Source: an uncultured Paracoccaceae bacterium (GTDB taxonomy: Bacteria > Pseudomonadota > Alphaproteobacteria > Rhodobacterales > Rhodobacteraceae). From it: a stretch of DNA of 64,000 nucleotides. The notes beneath the pieces are model-generated. The model was not told the origin of the DNA. It did no database searches and saw only the letters and a program-made list of their open reading frames with translations. How positions within the stretch are numbered: position 1 is the stretch's first letter; each line of letters begins with the position of its first letter. The stretch spans positions 1 to 64,000 of the forward strand of contig CANLND010000020.1 of NCBI GenBank assembly GCA_947492585.1, given 5' to 3'. Position numbers and translations under genes: made by a program. Of the stretch, positions 8,239 to 18,492 are shown piece after piece.

Positions 8239-10035
8239 TTAGAAATTGTCCCATTGGTTGCCGTTTGCCACCTTGGCAGCGGGCGCCAGAGACACTGACG
8301 GTTTTTGTTGCACTGGCGCGTCTACGCGACTGGGTGGTGTCTCGCCAAAGTTGAACCGGGATACCAGACCCGCGAGTTTGCCTGCGTCACTTTCCAGCAT
8401 TTGACTGGCCGCCGTCGATTCCTGAACCATTGCGGCGTTTTGCTGGGTTACTTTGTCCAGCTGCGTCATGCCTGTATTGATTTCTGCAAGACCCGTGGAT
8501 TGTTCCGCCGCTCCTTCCGCGATCTCGCTGATCAAGGTTGAGATGTGGCCAACCCGATCAACGATCGACTGCAACGCCTCGCCCGCCTTGCCGACAAGGT
8601 CAACACCGCGCTCGACCTGCTGAGAGCTGGCGCCGATCAATGTTTTGATTTCCATTGCGGCATCTGAAGAGCGCTGGGCCAAGGCGCGAACTTCGGACGC
8701 CACAACCGCAAACCCGCGACCGGCTTCGCCTGCGCGTGCGGCCTCAACCCCGGCGTTCAAAGCCAACAGGTTGGTCTGAAAGGCGATATCGTCGATAACG
8801 CCGATGATTTGAGAGATATGGGTAGAACTTTTCTCGATCTCCGTCATCGCGGAGACAGCGCTTTGAACAACTTTACCGCTGTTGTGGGCTTCGTCTTTGG
8901 CTTCGGCCACAATCTTTTCGACGCTACGTGCGCCACCAGCCGCGGACCGCACACTGGCAGTTAGTTCATCCAATGCTGCGGCTGTCTGCTCCAGCGTTGC
9001 CGCCTGGCTCTCGGTGCGCTGTGACAGCTCATCCGAAGACTGGCTGATCTCTTGCGCGCCGGTTTGAATACTGGATGAGTTTTGAGCCGCCGTGCTGATG
9101 ATGTCGCGCATCTTCGTCACGGTCTCATTGAAGTTCAGCCGCAGTTGTTCATAGCTGGGAGGGAACGGGGTTTTGATGACCTTGTTGAGATTGCCCTCGG
9201 CCAGCCCCTGCAGGTGGTCTGACAGTTTTACAACAATGCCTTTTTGCTCTTCCTGGGCTTCTTTGCGCACGGTTTCTGCGGCACGGCCTTTTTGCAACTG
9301 CTCTTTGAGACCTTCCAGGTGGTGTGAGATCCGGCCAATTTCGTCACCGCGTGAGAGATAAATCGCCGGCTTGTCATAGTCACCGTCCGCAATTTCGGTG
9401 ATGCTGTCGTCAATCCGCTTCAATGGAATACCCATCAGGCGATGAAGGGCAAATGCGGTGAAACCCGCCAGTCCGACAAAGGCCAACGTGGCCAATGCCA
9501 AAGAGTTCAAGCGACTGGCTTGCATGTAACCAAGATCAACTTCGGTGGACCAAACAAAGCCAACCGCGCCAACAATATTGCTGCCGTCGGCACCCACGGT
9601 GGACGGGGCCGCCGCAATCAAGCCATCGGCTGTGCCTTGGAACTGGCCATCATCAATCGCGGCCAACGCGGATTTTTTCAACCGGGTGCGATCAGCGGGG
9701 GTAGCGCTGCCGACCTCAACCAGAATTTCGCCAGCTTTGTTGAGAGCCAGCCCATAGACTGCGCGGTTCTCGGTGCGCTCTAATACGCCATTAAACCGCT
9801 CTACCAGTGGTTCGATATTGGAGAACCTGATCATGCCACCACTGGTGGAGGCGACTTCACCCGTCATGGTTTGGCCTAGGCTTTTCACCCCGTGCTCAAC
9901 TGTTGTCCTCTGAGCGTATGCACTGGAGAGGGTTAGAATGGACGCGAGCGTCAGCGAACAGACGACGGTCAGTAGCATGCATTTGACGAACAGCGACATA
10001 CCGCTGAATGCGCCGGGCGCTTTCAACTTGGTCAT
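8239..10035 (-). CDS. Methyl-accepting chemotaxis protein, partner of periplasmic rhodanese
   Basis: 598 aa from ATG 10035, with GGAAAG upstream; the track's TTG start lies over that ribosome site. TM1 is [18 protein letters not shown] periplasmic region of about 150 aa has the form of a small four-helix or Cache-like sensor ([19 protein letters not shown]). TM2 is [19 protein letters not shown], followed by HAMP and the MCP hairpin with tip [23 protein letters not shown]. It ends QWDNF, again an xWxxF CheR/CheB tether. It lies 54 nt after the rhodanese gene on the same strand, so both are probably co-transcribed. The ligand is unknown; a sulfur compound is an inference from the partner. Confidence 0.93.
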   Translation of the reverse strand: MTKLKAPGAFSGMSLFVKCMLLTVVCSLTLASILTLSSAYAQRTTVEHGVKSLGQTMTGEVASTSGGMIRFSNIEPLVERFNGVLERTENRAVYGLALNKAGEILVEVGSATPADRTRLKKSALAAIDDGQFQGTADGLIAAAPSTVGADGSNIVGAVGFVWSTEVDLGYMQASRLNSLALATLAFVGLAGFTAFALHRLMGIPLKRIDDSITEIADGDYDKPAIYLSRGDEIGRISHHLEGLKEQLQKGRAAETVRKEAQEEQKGIVVKLSDHLQGLAEGNLNKVIKTPFPPSYEQLRLNFNETVTKMRDIISTAAQNSSSIQTGAQEISQSSDELSQRTESQAATLEQTAAALDELTASVRSAAGGARSVEKIVAEAKDEAHNSGKVVQSAVSAMTEIEKSSTHISQIIGVIDDIAFQTNLLALNAGVEAARAGEAGRGFAVVASEVRALAQRSSDAAMEIKTLIGASSQQVERGVDLVGKAGEALQSIVDRVGHISTLISEIAEGAAEQSTGLAEINTGMTQLDKVTQQNAAMVQESTAASQMLESDAGKLAGLVSRFNFGETPPSRVDAPVQQKPSVSLAPAAKVANGNQWDNF

Positions 10036-10089
10036 AGTAATATTTCTTTCCAACAGGGGCTGAACAAGGGGTGAAACGGTAGCGAGTCG

Positions 10090-10497
10090 TTATTCGGTGG
10101 GCAGACCAGCGGCGTACCAGGCGGGGAAGCCACCGCGGAAGTAGTTCACGGATGTATACCCCCAAGACACCGCCAGTTTCGAAGCATTTGCAGAGCGCAA
10201 GCAGGAATGGCCGTTGCAATAAAAGACCACGGGGTCAGTTTCTGCAACGTGTTGAGCCAGCGCGTTTTTGTTTAGATCCGTTTTCGAATCTAGATGCACG
10301 GCGCCTTTGATACGACCTGTTTCAGAAACGTCGGCGGGCTTGCGAACGTCCACAAATGTGACACCATCGCTGAAAAGGTCTGCCGCTGTTTCCACGGTGA
10401 TGGTGGTGGCCCCGGGAATCGTTTCAGGGGCGACGTCGGCCGCGGCCACCGAGGCGAACAAGGTGGCGGACGCTACAATTGAGAAGGCAGTTTTCAT
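10090..10497 (-). CDS. Periplasmic rhodanese-like sulfurtransferase
   Basis: 135 aa with a signal peptide (MKTAFSIVASATLFASVAAAD). The single rhodanese domain shows TFVDVRKPADVSETGRIKGAVHLD, the active loop YCNGHSCLRS with the first Cys as the likely catalytic residue, and the C-terminal GGFPAWYAAGLP. The track start is a GTG four codons earlier; I prefer the ATG because the signal peptide begins there, although its ribosome site is weak. Rhodaneses transfer sulfane sulfur; an exported one could handle thiosulfate or persulfides in the periplasm. Its tandem position before a chemoreceptor suggests a sensory or ligand-modifying role. Confidence 0.85.
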   Translation of the reverse strand: MKTAFSIVASATLFASVAAADVAPETIPGATTITVETAADLFSDGVTFVDVRKPADVSETGRIKGAVHLDSKTDLNKNALAQHVAETDPVVFYCNGHSCLRSANASKLAVSWGYTSVNYFRGGFPAWYAAGLPTE

Positions 10498-10837
10498 TGG
10501 AATAATCACTTAGGTTGAGTTGTGTACTGATGCTAGAAATCTGATGCCTGAATTAAGAATAGGTGAATTTCGGAGGCCGCTAAGGCCCGAAATTTCATGG
10601 AAATTTTAAATGCGTATTTTTTCCACTTCGCGTGGTGATGACCTTTAATTTGCAGACTGAAAAGGACACGCCTGCCACGGGGTCTTCTGTTGGACGCGCT
10701 GGGGTGTGTTTGGGGGTTTTGAAGCACATCTTTATAGGATGGTGTGGCGCATGAACGAGGTTTGGCGGCGGGGTGCTCGCACCAAAAGTGGCGGGTCAGC
10801 GCGTGACGTATTGGGGGGCCGGGAGGGCAGGCCTCGC
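10498..10837. other. Gap before icd terminator, no gene recognised
   Basis: Probably contains the promoter of the rhodanese-chemoreceptor pair. The 104-aa minus-strand track ORF here has no protein-like character and is rejected. No RNA was recognised. Confidence 0.4.
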
Positions 10838-10870
10838 AAAAAAACACGCCCGGTTTCCCGAGCGTGTTTA
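10838..10870 (-). terminator. Rho-independent terminator of icd
   Basis: On the minus strand, AACACGCTCGGG pairs with CCGGGCGTGTT (one mismatch, AA-containing loop) and is followed by seven T residues. It sits about 30 nt after the icd stop. Confidence 0.9.
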
Positions 10871-10898
10871 TGTTACTTTCATATCGGCGGTGAGAAAT

Positions 10899-13112
10899 TT
10901 AACCGATAATCGCGTTTAGCGTCGCCGAAGGGCGCATTACTTTGGCTTTCAGCTCAGCGTTGGGGCGATAATAGCCGCCAATGTCCGCGGCTGGCCCTTG
11001 CACTGCGGCCAGTTCCGACAGAATCGCTTCTTCCCCGTCGGCCAGAGCCTTGGCGACAGGAGCAAAGTGTGCCGCCAGGTCCGCATCATCACCCTGTGCC
11101 GCCAGTGCTTCGGCCCAGTAGCGGGCAAACCAGTAATGGCTGGCGCGGTTGTCGGGCTGGCCGACTTTGCGCGAAGGTGATTTGTTGTTGTCCAGGATGC
11201 CTTGTGTCGCGATTTCGGCCGCTGCACCCAGAACGCCTGCTTTGGCGTTGCCTTTGACGTCAGCGAGGAAGTTCAAGGATTCACCCAACGCGCAGAATTC
11301 ACCCATCGAATCCCAACGCAGGTGGTTTTCTTCAACCAGCTGCTGCACGTGCTTGGGGGCCGAACCACCCGCACCGGTTTCAAACAGCCCACCGCCCTGC
11401 ATCAGCTTCACGATCGACAGCATCTTGGCCGAGGTGCCGAGTTCCAAGATAGGGAACAGGTCGGTCAGATAGTCGCGCAGCACGTTGCCCGTGATGGCGA
11501 TACTGTCGTTGCCAGCTGTGATGGTCTTCAGAGACTGGGCCGTTGCCTCACGGGGCGCGAGGATCTGGAACAGATCGGCCTTTCCCGCGGCTGCAAGCGC
11601 GGGCGTGACGTATTTGATCAGCTGAGCATCGTGGGCGCGGTTTGCGTCCAGCCAAAAGATCGCTTCGGATCCGGTCAGGCGCTGACGGTCCAGCGCCAGC
11701 TCGATCCAGTTCTCAATGGGAGCTTTTTTGACGGTGCAGGCACGCCAGATGTCGCCCGCTTCTACATTGTGGCTGTGCAGCGTTTCGCCGTTGGCCACAA
11801 CCACACGGATCGTGCCGTTTGCTGGCACTTCAAAGGTGGTGGGGTGAGAGCCGTATTCTTCGGCCTTTTGCGCCATGAGGCCAACGTTTGCGACAGACCC
11901 TGCGGTGGTCACGTCCAATGCGCCGTTGGCTTTGAAGAAGTTGATGCTTTCGTCATAGACGGTTGCATAGCAACGATCAGGGATCACACAGTTGGTGTCG
12001 CCCTTGGTGCCAGCCGCATCCCAGCCTTTGCCGCCTGCGCGGATCACGGCAGGCATGGAGGCGTCGATGATCACATCGGACGGCACGTGCAGGTTGGTGA
12101 TGCCTTTGTCGCTGTCGACCATATACATGGCAGGGCGATCAGCCGTTACGGCGTCAATCGCAGCCATAATGTCGGCATTGTCTTTGACGCGATCCAGCAG
12201 GTCACCCATGCCGGAGTTCGGGTTCACACCCAGCGCCGCCAATTCATCACCAAATGCGTCAAACACGGGGGCCAGCCATGCTTTGACTGCGTGGCCAAAG
12301 ATGATTGGGTCCGAAACCTTCATCATGGTGGCCTTCATGTGCAGCGAGAACATGGTGCCGTCGGCTTTGGTGTCTTCAATTGCTTCGGACAGGAACGCGC
12401 CCAAGGCTTTGGCCGACATGAAGGTTGCATCGGCAATGGTGCCCTCGGCCAGAGGCCAGGCATCTTTCAGCACGGTCACGGCACCATCGGCGGCAACGAA
12501 TTCGATCTTCGCATCACCTGCCTGTGCAGCGGTGATGGTGGCGGATTTCTCGTTTGCGTAGAAATCGTTGCCGGGCATCGACGAGACTTTGGTCTTGCTG
12601 TCCGCAGCCCATGCCCCCATCGAATGTGGGTTGGCTTGGGCGTAGTTCTTTACCGCGCGGGCAGAACGACGGTCCGAGTTGCCTTCGCGCAGAACCGGGT
12701 TCACCGCCGAGCCCTTGATGGCATCATAGCGCGCGCGGATGGCTTTTTCAGCGTCAGTTTTTGGCTCTTCGGGGTAGGCGGGCAGGTCATAACCTTGGGC
12801 CTGCAACTCTTCGATCGCAGCCACAAGCTGAGGGGTGGACGCGGAGATGTTGGGCAGCTTGATGACATTGGCGTCTGGCGTTTTCACCAATTCGCCCAGC
12901 TCGGCCAGATCGTTGGGTTGGCGCTGTGCTTCGGTCAGGCCTTCGGGGAAGGCGGAAATGATACGGGCTGCCAGCGAGATGTCTTTGGTACCCACGCTAA
13001 CGCCGGCGGCACCGGCAAAGGCGCGGAGGATTGGCAAGAAGGAGGCCGAGGCCAGTTCGGGTGCTTCGTCTACAATGGTATACAGAATGTCTGAGTTTGA
13101 GTTATCTGCCAT
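10899..13112 (-). CDS. icd: Monomeric NADP-dependent isocitrate dehydrogenase
   Basis: 737 aa, the usual length of the monomeric enzyme. Conserved stretches include [23 protein letters not shown] (Ser/Arg substrate site), [48 protein letters not shown] and [11 protein letters not shown]. It converts isocitrate to 2-oxoglutarate with NADP in the cytosolic TCA cycle. The gene stands alone with its own terminator. A 630-codon antisense frame lies within it; this is a base-composition shadow, not a gene. Confidence 0.96.
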   Translation of the reverse strand: MADNSNSDILYTIVDEAPELASASFLPILRAFAGAAGVSVGTKDISLAARIISAFPEGLTEAQRQPNDLAELGELVKTPDANVIKLPNISASTPQLVAAIEELQAQGYDLPAYPEEPKTDAEKAIRARYDAIKGSAVNPVLREGNSDRRSARAVKNYAQANPHSMGAWAADSKTKVSSMPGNDFYANEKSATITAAQAGDAKIEFVAADGAVTVLKDAWPLAEGTIADATFMSAKALGAFLSEAIEDTKADGTMFSLHMKATMMKVSDPIIFGHAVKAWLAPVFDAFGDELAALGVNPNSGMGDLLDRVKDNADIMAAIDAVTADRPAMYMVDSDKGITNLHVPSDVIIDASMPAVIRAGGKGWDAAGTKGDTNCVIPDRCYATVYDESINFFKANGALDVTTAGSVANVGLMAQKAEEYGSHPTTFEVPANGTIRVVVANGETLHSHNVEAGDIWRACTVKKAPIENWIELALDRQRLTGSEAIFWLDANRAHDAQLIKYVTPALAAAGKADLFQILAPREATAQSLKTITAGNDSIAITGNVLRDYLTDLFPILELGTSAKMLSIVKLMQGGGLFETGAGGSAPKHVQQLVEENHLRWDSMGEFCALGESLNFLADVKGNAKAGVLGAAAEIATQGILDNNKSPSRKVGQPDNRASHYWFARYWAEALAAQGDDADLAAHFAPVAKALADGEEAILSELAAVQGPAADIGGYYRPNAELKAKVMRPSATLNAIIG

Positions 13113-13506
13113 GTTCTATACCCTTTCAGCGATATCGGAGGCTCTATTGGACGATGCGTGAAGTTCCACGCGGCCCTGGTTGTTCTCTACAGTCTGGCTG
13201 GCAAAGTCCTGCCGGGCTGCATGTATAGTCCCCATGTAAAACAGGAGCGACGTTCGCGCAATTGCAAGCTGCAGGAATCCACATGTTCGGCGTTGCAAAT
13301 GTGGTTTTGGGCAACGTTGTGGCATCTTCTGCGCAAAAGTATAGTGAGACCGCGATCCGGATATGCTGTTGCGCCGAGCGAACGCAATTGTAGTCCAACG
13401 CGTGATTGAAACCTGCGGTGGCGCTCAGTCAATCTGAGAGGAGATCAGCAGTCCATAAAGGATGGCTGTGATGGTGGTGCTGTCACCTTGGCGGGAGAGT
13501 GGAACA
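13113..13506. other. Divergent upstream region of icd and glycosyltransferase
   Basis: Presumably holds both promoters. The short overlapping track ORFs (62-84 aa) have no protein-like features. No hairpin or known RNA was recognised. Confidence 0.4.
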
Positions 13507-14838
13507 ATGATGCCTGAGACAAAAGTTCAACCTGTGGCGCCAGTATTGCTGATTTATGCGCCGGTGCCAGTCTATCTGTTTCAAGGGGACTACTTTGTCG
13601 AACGGCAGGCGATCAACGGGCTGCGCTTGTGGGCGCGTCATTTTCACCACGTCATTGTCATGATGCCTGTCGAAGAAAAGGCGCCACCCGCTGGGTGGTT
13701 GCCGGCATCTAAATCGATGAAAAATATGGACCGCGTCCACATCGAGCCGCTGCCGATGGCCTACCGGCCAGATAAGTTCCTATGGCATTTCCTTGCGACC
13801 CGAAAACGGATCAGGAGCCTGATTGAACAGGCAGATTGTCTGAGCTTTGCGATTGGGGGTCTGTTTGGCGATTGGGGTGCAGTGGCCGCAGTTGAAGCGC
13901 AGCGCTTGGGGCGGCCTTTTGCGGTGTGGACGGACCGCGTGGAATCAGAAGTCACTCGCTCTGGGATGCACGAGGGGTCATGGCGAAAGCGTTTGCGGGC
14001 ACGTTTGACCCATCGCCTGATGGCCCGGCTAGAGCGCAGCCTGATTCATATGGCGCCTTTGGGCCTGTTCCACGGCAAAGAGACGTTTGAGGCCTATAAA
14101 GGTTACAGTCAAAACCCGCAGTTGGTGCATGACATCCATCTGCGCGCCGAAGATCACATTCCATTAGATGTCATGCGCAACAAAGTCCGCCAAGCGCGCG
14201 AGGGCCCATTGCGTATTGTCTACGCCGGGCGTGCCGACGCAATGAAAGGGCCAATCGACTGGATTGCGGTGTTGGAGCGCCTGCATGTAATGGGGGTGGA
14301 TTTTCGGGCAACATGGATGGGAGATGGGGACGAGCTGTTGCAGATGCGGGCGCGGGTGTCGCGCTCGGGATTGCGCGATAGGGTTTTTTTGCCGGGTTTC
14401 GTCTCTGACCGCGTGCAGGTCTTGCAGGAACTGCGTCGCGCCCATGTGTTTATGTTCTGCCATAATACTCCAGAAAGCCCCCGGTGCCTGATTGAAAGCC
14501 TGTGCAATGGAACGCCGATTGTGGGCTATGACGGGGCGTTTGCGGCCGATCTGATTGCGCAGCATGCAGGTGGAACTCTTGTCGCGCAGGGCGATATAGA
14601 AAGCCTTGCCTTTGAAGTGGCTGCTCTTGCCACGGATCGTGCGCGACTGGGCCGATTGATCGGACAGGCGCGCAGTGACGCTGTCCCGTTCACCGATGAA
14701 AAGGTGTTTGAGCACCGGTCTCAACTGATCAAGAAATATTTAGCGCCTCAATTTGAAGCGGACGAGGTCCGAGAGAACGCAAGTGTACCTTATCAGGAAA
14801 GCCAGGCCGCGCGTGTCTTGGCGTGGCGTTCTGCTTAA
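13507..14838 (+). CDS. Glycosyltransferase, GT4-like (group 1)
   Basis: 443 aa from ATG 13507, preceded by GGGAGAG; the track start 45 nt earlier has its AAGG too close to be used. The C-terminal half is a GT-B fold donor domain: LRIVYAGRADAMKGPIDWI, WMGDGDELLQMR, RVFLPGFVSDRVQVL, then the E-x7-E-like PESPRCLIESLCNGTPIVGYD, where the conserved Glu residues bind the nucleotide sugar. It probably transfers a sugar to a cell-surface polysaccharide or lipid. No other polysaccharide genes adjoin it, so acceptor and sugar are unknown. Confidence 0.85.
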   Translation: MMPETKVQPVAPVLLIYAPVPVYLFQGDYFVERQAINGLRLWARHFHHVIVMMPVEEKAPPAGWLPASKSMKNMDRVHIEPLPMAYRPDKFLWHFLATRKRIRSLIEQADCLSFAIGGLFGDWGAVAAVEAQRLGRPFAVWTDRVESEVTRSGMHEGSWRKRLRARLTHRLMARLERSLIHMAPLGLFHGKETFEAYKGYSQNPQLVHDIHLRAEDHIPLDVMRNKVRQAREGPLRIVYAGRADAMKGPIDWIAVLERLHVMGVDFRATWMGDGDELLQMRARVSRSGLRDRVFLPGFVSDRVQVLQELRRAHVFMFCHNTPESPRCLIESLCNGTPIVGYDGAFAADLIAQHAGGTLVAQGDIESLAFEVAALATDRARLGRLIGQARSDAVPFTDEKVFEHRSQLIKKYLAPQFEADEVRENASVPYQESQAARVLAWRSA

Positions 14839-14866
14839 GGCACTGACCTGGCAACATGCTTTGGGG

Positions 14867-15394
14867 TTAGTCGCGGATCTCTTCGGGTGCCACACCCCAT
14901 AATTTATGTTTGGGGGCCCACCCCCGGTATCCGTTCGACGAAATTTTACACCAGTCGCGGTTGCATTCCCCCAGCCGCGCAACAACACCCAGTTCGAACG
15001 CTGCTGACACCTGCGATTGCGGGTCGGGACGGGTGTAAACCTGTAGAAGTTCCTCTTCGATCAAAACGGTGCGTGATCCTGACAGCAGGGCGTAGTGAAC
15101 CCAGCCTCCGGCCCCATCACGGTCTTGAACGCGGCGCCAATGGCCATATTCCGCAGTGATCTCCAATGGCATGCCGCGCCGTTTGAACACCCAATCCACC
15201 CGGTGTGTCAGCGATGGACCGCGTCGCACGTTGCTTTCGGCGGCTTTCATCGACACGAAACGCGGCAGCGGCAGGTTGGTTACGGGACCGCGTTTTTCTG
15301 TGGCCGCAGCAGCGCCTGCGCACAATAGAATTGCACTGCACAATAGCGCGGTAACGCGCGCGGGAATTGCTGAAAGTATCACGTGCCTGATCAC
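14867..15394 (-). CDS. Exported bacterial SH3-domain protein
   Basis: 175 aa. The N-terminus is a signal peptide or anchor (VTALLCSAILLCAGAAAATEK). It is followed by two SH3b-like repeats: SNVRRGPSLTHRVDWVFKRRG with WRRVQDRDGAGGWVHYALLSG, and VYTRPDPQSQVSAAFELGVVARL with WCKISSNGYRGWAPKHKLWGV. Such periplasmic SH3-like proteins are thought to bind cell-wall peptides or act in envelope stress; the role here is unknown. It converges with the glycosyltransferase and is divergent from the 2-hydroxyacid dehydrogenase. Confidence 0.8.
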   Translation of the reverse strand: MIRHVILSAIPARVTALLCSAILLCAGAAAATEKRGPVTNLPLPRFVSMKAAESNVRRGPSLTHRVDWVFKRRGMPLEITAEYGHWRRVQDRDGAGGWVHYALLSGSRTVLIEEELLQVYTRPDPQSQVSAAFELGVVARLGECNRDWCKISSNGYRGWAPKHKLWGVAPEEIRD

Positions 15395-15597
15395 TCTTAT
15401 TGGTGGTTTTGATTCTGCTCTAGTGGCGAAAGCTTAACGCAAATTTTCAAAGCTGACATCCGTGATCGCCATGACGGGGACCACTGATGTATTCCCGTAA
15501 AAGCTGTGTTCAAAGCAACTTGAGTTCTTGTGCCTGCCCTCGTCCTCAGTCACGATGCCATGAGGACGGCGCAGTGCAAAGCGGAGGGGAAGCGCAA

Positions 15598-16584
15598 ATG
15601 CCAAGAGAACGCATGAGTGTTGTTGTAACGCGACGGTTGCCAGAACCTGTGGAAACCCGGTTAAGCGAATTGTTCGACGTGCAGCTTCGCGATAGCGATC
15701 AGGCGATGACCCGGGCTGCGCTGGTCGAGGCCGTTCAACACGCGGAGGTGTTGGTCCCCACTGTGACCGACCGAATAGATGCAACGCTTTTGGCGCAGGC
15801 TGGAGATCAGTTGAAACTGATCGCAAATTATGGCGCGGGCGTAGACCATATAGATGTGTCCACGGCGCGACAGCGGGGCATTCTGGTGTCCAACACGCCC
15901 GGCGTTCTGACAGATGATACCGCAGATATGGCTATGGCGTTGATCATGGCAGTGGTGCGGCGTGTGCCCGAAGGTCTGGCCATGATGCAAAAGGGCGACT
16001 GGGCGGGATGGGCCCCCACCGCCATGTTGGGGGGGCGATTGGCCGGGCGGCGTATTGGAATTTTGGGCATGGGTGGTATCGGTCAGGCTGTTGCCCGACG
16101 GGCGTTGGCCTTTGGGATGCAGGTGCATTATCACAACCGTCGTCGCCTCCATGCCGAAGTCGAAAAACAGCTTGAGGCGACGTATTGGCAGAGCCTTGAT
16201 CAGATGGTCGCACGTATGGACGTTATCTCGATCAACTGCCCATCTACGCCTTCCACCTTTCATTTGATGAATGCGCGTCGATTAAAGCTGATGAAGCCAG
16301 ATGCGGTCTTGGTGAACACCTCTCGCGGAGAGGTTGTGGACGAAAACGCGCTGACCCGTATGCTGCGCTCTGGTGATATCGCGGGTGCGGGGCTTGATGT
16401 GTATGAAAACGGCAATTCGATCAATCCGCGTTTGCGCGAATTGTCGAACGTCGTGTTGCTGCCCCATATGGGGTCCGCCACCGTAGAGGGGCGGATCGAG
16501 ATGGGCGAAAAAGTTCTTTTGAATATCAAAACGTTTGAAGATGGGCACCGACCGCCAGATCAGGTCGTGCCCTCGATGATGTAA
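15598..16584 (+). CDS. D-2-hydroxyacid dehydrogenase (glyoxylate/hydroxypyruvate reductase type)
   Basis: 328 aa from ATG 15598, with GGAGGGG upstream; the track start is 111 nt earlier and has no ribosome site. It shows the substrate loop IANYGAGVDHID, the NAD(P) motif GILGMGGIGQAVARR, then the catalytic triad Arg in NTSRGEVVDE, Glu in GLDVYENG and His in LLPHMGSAT. It reduces 2-oxoacids such as glyoxylate or hydroxypyruvate to D-hydroxyacids. It is followed at 36 nt by ggt and then by an FAD-linked hydroxyacid dehydrogenase, a probable operon. Confidence 0.88.
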   Translation: MPRERMSVVVTRRLPEPVETRLSELFDVQLRDSDQAMTRAALVEAVQHAEVLVPTVTDRIDATLLAQAGDQLKLIANYGAGVDHIDVSTARQRGILVSNTPGVLTDDTADMAMALIMAVVRRVPEGLAMMQKGDWAGWAPTAMLGGRLAGRRIGILGMGGIGQAVARRALAFGMQVHYHNRRRLHAEVEKQLEATYWQSLDQMVARMDVISINCPSTPSTFHLMNARRLKLMKPDAVLVNTSRGEVVDENALTRMLRSGDIAGAGLDVYENGNSINPRLRELSNVVLLPHMGSATVEGRIEMGEKVLLNIKTFEDGHRPPDQVVPSMM

Positions 16585-16620
16585 TTCTGGCTCTGCCAGT
16601 AGAAAGTAGGAGACGTTCTT

Positions 16621-18423
16621 ATGAAGTCACTTGTTTCAGTTGGTTTTACATGCGCAGCGATGGCCGCAGCGGGGATCTTACAGGCACAAGAAGCCGCAGA
16701 TGCAGTGGCCCCCGAAGCTGCCAGCCAAGGCGAAAGTGCAGCCCTGTCCAAATCAGCGCAGGCCTCACAGGCAGCGAAGGCGGCAGGGCAGGTGGTTGAG
16801 GCCGACAATTGGATGGTCGCGGCCGCCAACCCGCTTGCGGCGGAAGCAGGCGCTGAGATTTTGCGCGCTGGTGGTACGGCTGCGGATGCAATGGTTGCGG
16901 TGCAAACCGTGTTGGGGCTGGTTGAACCTCAATCCTCGGGGTTGGGCGGGGGGGCGTTTCTGGTCTGGTATGACGCCGCTACGGGCGCGCTGACAACGCT
17001 CGATGCCCGCGAAACCGCGCCTTTGGCTGCGACGCCGCAATTGTTTCAGGATGACCACGGTGAGCCGCTCAAGTTTTTTGACGCGGTTGTGGGCGGGCGT
17101 TCGGTCGGTACACCCGGCACACCAGCCCTTTTGGAAGCCGCGCATCGCCGCTGGGGGAGCGCAAATTGGGCGTCATTGTTTGAGGCGGGGATATCCCTAG
17201 CAGAAGATGGGTTTGCCGTATCGCCCCGTATGGCGCAATCCATTGCGCGGGACGCTGACCGATTGGGACGGTATCCCGCGACTGCCGAGTACTTCCTGCC
17301 CAACGGTACGCCACTTGCCGAAGGTCAGATGATCACAAATGCCGCCTACGCCGAAGTGCTGCGCGCGCTGTCCAAGGACGGAGCAGATGCGTTTTATACC
17401 GGAGCGATTGCAGCAGACATCGTGCGCACCGTTCAAACGGCCGCTGGCAACCCCGGCGTTTTGTCCGAAGCCGATCTGGCCTTGTATCAGATCAAAGAAC
17501 GCCCGGCGGTCTGTGCCTCTTACCGCGCCTACGAAGCCTGCGGCATGGGGCCACCCTCCTCGGGGGCGCTGACCGTTGGGCAAATTCTCGGCCTGTTGGG
17601 GCAGTATGATTTGGCTGAGCTTGGCGCAGAAAATCCCGAAAGCTGGCGATTGATTGGCGATGCCTCGCGGCTCGCCTTTGCTGATCGGGGCCGCTATATG
17701 GCGGATAGCGACTATGTGCCGATGCCCACCAAAGGACTGGTAGACCCGGATTATCTGGCAGCGCGTGCTGAATTGCTGCACGGCGAGACTGCTCTGGAAA
17801 GCGTCGCCCCGGGCACGCCCAGCTTTGATCACGCAGGTGTGGCGCCTCGCTGGGCAGATGACGAGTCTCTCGAGCTACCGTCGACCTCGCATATTTCGAT
17901 TGTGGATCAGTACGGCAATGTGCTGTCGATGACGACCACGATCGAAAACGGCTTTGGCTCACGACTGATGACCAATGGGTTCCTGCTCAACAACGAGCTG
18001 ACCGATTTTTCGTTCCGCACCCACCGCGATGGTGTTCCGATTGCCAACCGTCTGGAGCCGGGCAAACGCCCACGGTCTTCGATGGCGCCAACAATTGTGA
18101 TGCGGGATGGCAAGCCGGTTCTGGCTCTGGGGTCTCCCGGCGGCAGCCGTATCATTGGATATGTTGCCAAAACCATCATTGCCTGGGCCGATTGGGGCAT
18201 GTCAGTGCAGGAAGCCATCGATATGCCGCATCTGGTCAACCGGTTTGGAACGTATGACCTGGAACAAGGCAGCGCGGCTGTTGATTTTGAAAATGCGCTC
18301 ACCAGCATGGGATTTAAAGTCAATCAACGCGATTTGACGTCTGGGCTGCATGCCATTGAAATTGGTGATAGCCTCAAAGGTGGCGCGGACCCCCGCCGAG
18401 AAGGTATCGCGGTGGGTGGCTAA
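16621..18423 (+). CDS. ggt: Gamma-glutamyltransferase, periplasmic
   Basis: 600 aa, the usual proenzyme length, with a signal peptide (MKSLVSVGFTCAAMAAAGILQAQ). The large subunit begins with NWMVAAANPLAAEAGAEILRAGGTAADAMVA. The autoprocessing and catalytic Thr lies in LPSTSHISIVDQYGNVLSMT, and later motifs are RPRSSMAPTIV and LGSPGGSRIIGYVAKT. It hydrolyses or transfers the gamma-glutamyl group of glutathione and similar compounds in the periplasm. AGGAG lies before the ATG. It is probably co-transcribed with the upstream dehydrogenase. Confidence 0.93.
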   Translation: MKSLVSVGFTCAAMAAAGILQAQEAADAVAPEAASQGESAALSKSAQASQAAKAAGQVVEADNWMVAAANPLAAEAGAEILRAGGTAADAMVAVQTVLGLVEPQSSGLGGGAFLVWYDAATGALTTLDARETAPLAATPQLFQDDHGEPLKFFDAVVGGRSVGTPGTPALLEAAHRRWGSANWASLFEAGISLAEDGFAVSPRMAQSIARDADRLGRYPATAEYFLPNGTPLAEGQMITNAAYAEVLRALSKDGADAFYTGAIAADIVRTVQTAAGNPGVLSEADLALYQIKERPAVCASYRAYEACGMGPPSSGALTVGQILGLLGQYDLAELGAENPESWRLIGDASRLAFADRGRYMADSDYVPMPTKGLVDPDYLAARAELLHGETALESVAPGTPSFDHAGVAPRWADDESLELPSTSHISIVDQYGNVLSMTTTIENGFGSRLMTNGFLLNNELTDFSFRTHRDGVPIANRLEPGKRPRSSMAPTIVMRDGKPVLALGSPGGSRIIGYVAKTIIAWADWGMSVQEAIDMPHLVNRFGTYDLEQGSAAVDFENALTSMGFKVNQRDLTSGLHAIEIGDSLKGGADPRREGIAVGG

Positions 18424-18492
18424 TTTCCACAGGCCGGGACCCATCGGGCACCCGGCCCATCTGTTAACGGTCGAGTAGACTTGGAGATCACC

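Noticed and set aside
10533-10847. 104-aa minus-strand ORF between rhodanese gene and icd
   Set aside because: Composition unlike real proteins (Cys/Pro/His-rich), overlaps the icd terminator, no ribosome site.
11202-13094. 630-codon plus-strand ORF antisense to icd
   Set aside because: Entirely inside the conserved icd gene, rich in Arg, Gly, His and Val as expected from codon shadows, with no domain-like pattern.
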